Positions 62,531 to 64,000 of a stretch of 64,000 nucleotides of DNA are shown here, one piece after another. Every line of letters starts with the position of its first letter. The first letter of the stretch is position 1. Source of the DNA: Shewanella sp. MTB7 (GTDB lineage Bacteria; Pseudomonadota; Gammaproteobacteria; Enterobacterales; Shewanellaceae); contig NZ_CP085636.1 of the NCBI RefSeq assembly GCF_027571385.1, positions 4,884,501 through 4,948,500 of the forward strand, read 5' to 3'. The notes beneath the pieces are model-generated. The model ran no database searches. It had not been told where the DNA came from and saw nothing but the letters and a program-made list of their open reading frames with translations. The translations under genes were made by a program, and so were the position numbers.

Positions 62531-64000
62531 CTACCCTACTTCGAGCACATCTCGCGTTTTCCACTGCACTATAATCAAACCGACGATGAGTAAAATGCCA
62601 ACAAACCCTGTACCCAATGGATTGAGTAGAATTAACGGTACTGTCATCAGTGCAATCACTCTTTCTACTCTCGATAATTTACGCAGCAGGTACCCTTCGA
62701 TGGCGATGGCAATAGCGATGATAATCGCCGTAGTCTGTGCGATGGCAAATACAAACTCGAGCATACTTGCATCAGGACTGAGTAGATCGGTATAGGCCAT
62801 CATGATCGGAATGATAAACAGGCCACCAGCAAGTTTGAACGCTTCGACTGATGACTTCATTGGATTAGCATTGGCCACACCCGCGCCTGCAAAAGCCGCT
62901 AAAGCAATGGGTGGAGTCACATTCGATGTTTGTGACAGCCAAAATACAATAAGGTGCGCTGTTAACAGCGGCAAACCAAAATCCCCTAACATGGGCACCG
63001 CCATGACTGCGAGTACAATATAGGCCGCAGTGACAGGTAATCCCATCCCCAATATCAGCGCCACAATACTGATAAGCCCCAGCGCCACCAACATATATCC
63101 GCCAGAAAACGCCATGACAAACTGAGTGAACTGTAAACCGATCCCCGTCTGCCCTACCACGCCGACAATAATACCCGCGGCGCCACAGGCCGCCGAGATT
63201 GGTAGCGCCATCAAGGCACCGTTTTTCATCCCGCTAATAAACTTAGTGAACCCGATACGGCTATGTTTACGTAACGCAGCAGTGACCAAGATAGCGGCAC
63301 AACCTGCAACCCCTACTAATAGCGGCGAATAGGCCATCATCAAGAGTGTCGTGATCAACGCCAATGGAATTAAGTGGTGGGCGCCTTGCTTCATCACAGT
63401 AATCACCGCTTCAGTGCGACTCACAGCTTGCAGGTTTAACTTACATGCCATCAAATGCACGTAGAGCAGTGTACAAAAGAAATAGAGAATAGCGGGTGCG
63501 ATTGAAGCCAGCATGATCTCACTGTAAGGAACGCCAGTAAATTGAGCCATCACAAAAGCTCCCGCCCCCATGATGGGCGGCATGATCTGCCCACCAGTCG
63601 AAGCAGCGGCTTCGATCCCTGCCGCCTGTTCTGGCTTATAACCGAGCTTTTTCATCATAGGAATGGTGACAGAACCTGTGGTCACCGTATTGGCAATGGC
63701 AGATCCTGAGATAGACCCTAAACCCGCGGATGCCAGCACTGCCGCCTTAGCTGGGCCACCTCGGTATTTCCCCGCAATAGAGAAAGCCAAGTCGATAAAG
63801 AACTTACCTGCCCCCGTCACTTCCAAGAAGGCCCCAAAGAGCACAAAAATAAACACAGTGGTTGCCGCAATACCAAGAGCTGAACCAAACACGCCATTGG
63901 CTGAATAGATCTGAAACTGGATCAACTCCTGCAATGAATAGGATTTTGTCGCAAACGCATCAGGCAACAGATTGCCAAAAGCACTATAGGAGAGAAAAAT
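62531..64000 (-). CDS. TRAP transporter fused permease (TAXI type), N-terminus outside window
   Basis: The frame is open to the right edge; the first visible residues (LSYSAFGNLLPDAF) precede TTG 63967, so the real start lies beyond. About 490 residues are seen, highly hydrophobic. ASAGLGSISGSAIANTVTTGSVTIPMMKKLGYKPEQAAGIEAAASTGGQIMPPIMGAGAFVMA and GMGLPVTAAYIVLAVMAVPML are the DctM-like 4TM/12TM fused TRAP permease signatures. It takes up organic acids with a TAXI binding protein, not seen here. Confidence 0.9.
   Translation of the reverse strand: MFLSYSAFGNLLPDAFATKSYSLQELIQFQIYSANGVFGSALGIAATTVFIFVLFGAFLEVTGAGKFFIDLAFSIAGKYRGGPAKAAVLASAGLGSISGSAIANTVTTGSVTIPMMKKLGYKPEQAAGIEAAASTGGQIMPPIMGAGAFVMAQFTGVPYSEIMLASIAPAILYFFCTLLYVHLMACKLNLQAVSRTEAVITVMKQGAHHLIPLALITTLLMMAYSPLLVGVAGCAAILVTAALRKHSRIGFTKFISGMKNGALMALPISAACGAAGIIVGVVGQTGIGLQFTQFVMAFSGGYMLVALGLISIVALILGMGLPVTAAYIVLAVMAVPMLGDFGLPLLTAHLIVFWLSQTSNVTPPIALAAFAGAGVANANPMKSSVEAFKLAGGLFIIPIMMAYTDLLSPDASMLEFVFAIAQTTAIIIAIAIAIEGYLLRKLSRVERVIALMTVPLILLNPLGTGFVGILLIVGLIIVQWKTRDVLEVG

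Overview
The window reads as a chromosome segment of a marine gammaproteobacterium, most likely Shewanella. This rests on the metK / tkt / epd / pgk / fba gene order, a split-Soret type c-cytochrome gene at the left edge, csdA-csdE, sdaC-sdaA, a tas-type oxidoreductase and moderate GC. The genus is inferred from gene content and order, not from a marker gene.

Layout. (1) 1-2735: host DNA with the end of a split-Soret cytochrome gene, a lipoprotein, and a ToxR-like membrane regulator with a membrane partner. (2) About 2742-39342: one complete-looking 36.6 kb prophage. Its ends are defined by a rejoined attB. Host sequence left of attL plus host sequence right of attR rebuild a perfect 13-bp-stem bidirectional terminator with an AAAA loop, so the phage sits inside the terminator of the DUF481 gene. 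(3) 39390-48404: host central metabolism on the minus strand (fba, pgk, epd, tkt), then metK on the plus strand. (4) 48481-64000: ordinary host genes for an MBL-fold hydrolase, acetyltransferases, a degenerate GGDEF protein, a META lipoprotein, L-serine catabolism (sdaC-sdaA), YjjX, a MarR-GNAT fusion, Tas, CsdA-CsdE and a TRAP permease cut by the right edge. Dispersed intergenic repeats lie between them.

The prophage is a mosaic myovirus. Head and packaging genes are P2-like (gpQ, P, O, N, L, R, S, M) and the contractile tail and baseplate are Mu-like (DUF2635, sheath, tube, gp41, tape measure, gp43-gp48). It carries a P2-like Ogr activator and a tyrosine integrase, and has neither Mu transposase nor P2 gpA. 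Replication is probably run by a small winged-helix Rep-like protein beside a palindrome-rich candidate origin. The P2-type terminase small subunit gene (gpM) is displaced into the tail operon. A T TTT TTC slippery site joins gp41 to a gpE-like frame before the tape measure. The lysis cassette has holin-like, DUF5675, Rz and Rz1 genes but no recognisable lysozyme.

Accessory functions deserve most attention. A Mu Com-like zinc-finger gene overlaps an adenine methyltransferase gene and sits 15 bp from a near-consensus LexA box. A Walker-motif-less paralogue of the phage's own terminase is coupled to ogr and followed by a transglutaminase-fold protein. At the left end are sodC, an NA37 (YejK-like) nucleoid protein with an overlapping membrane-protein gene (a candidate two-gene defence or exclusion module), and another membrane protein flanked by two sets of 12-bp tandem repeats. 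No tRNA, rRNA, CRISPR array or insertion sequence was recognised.
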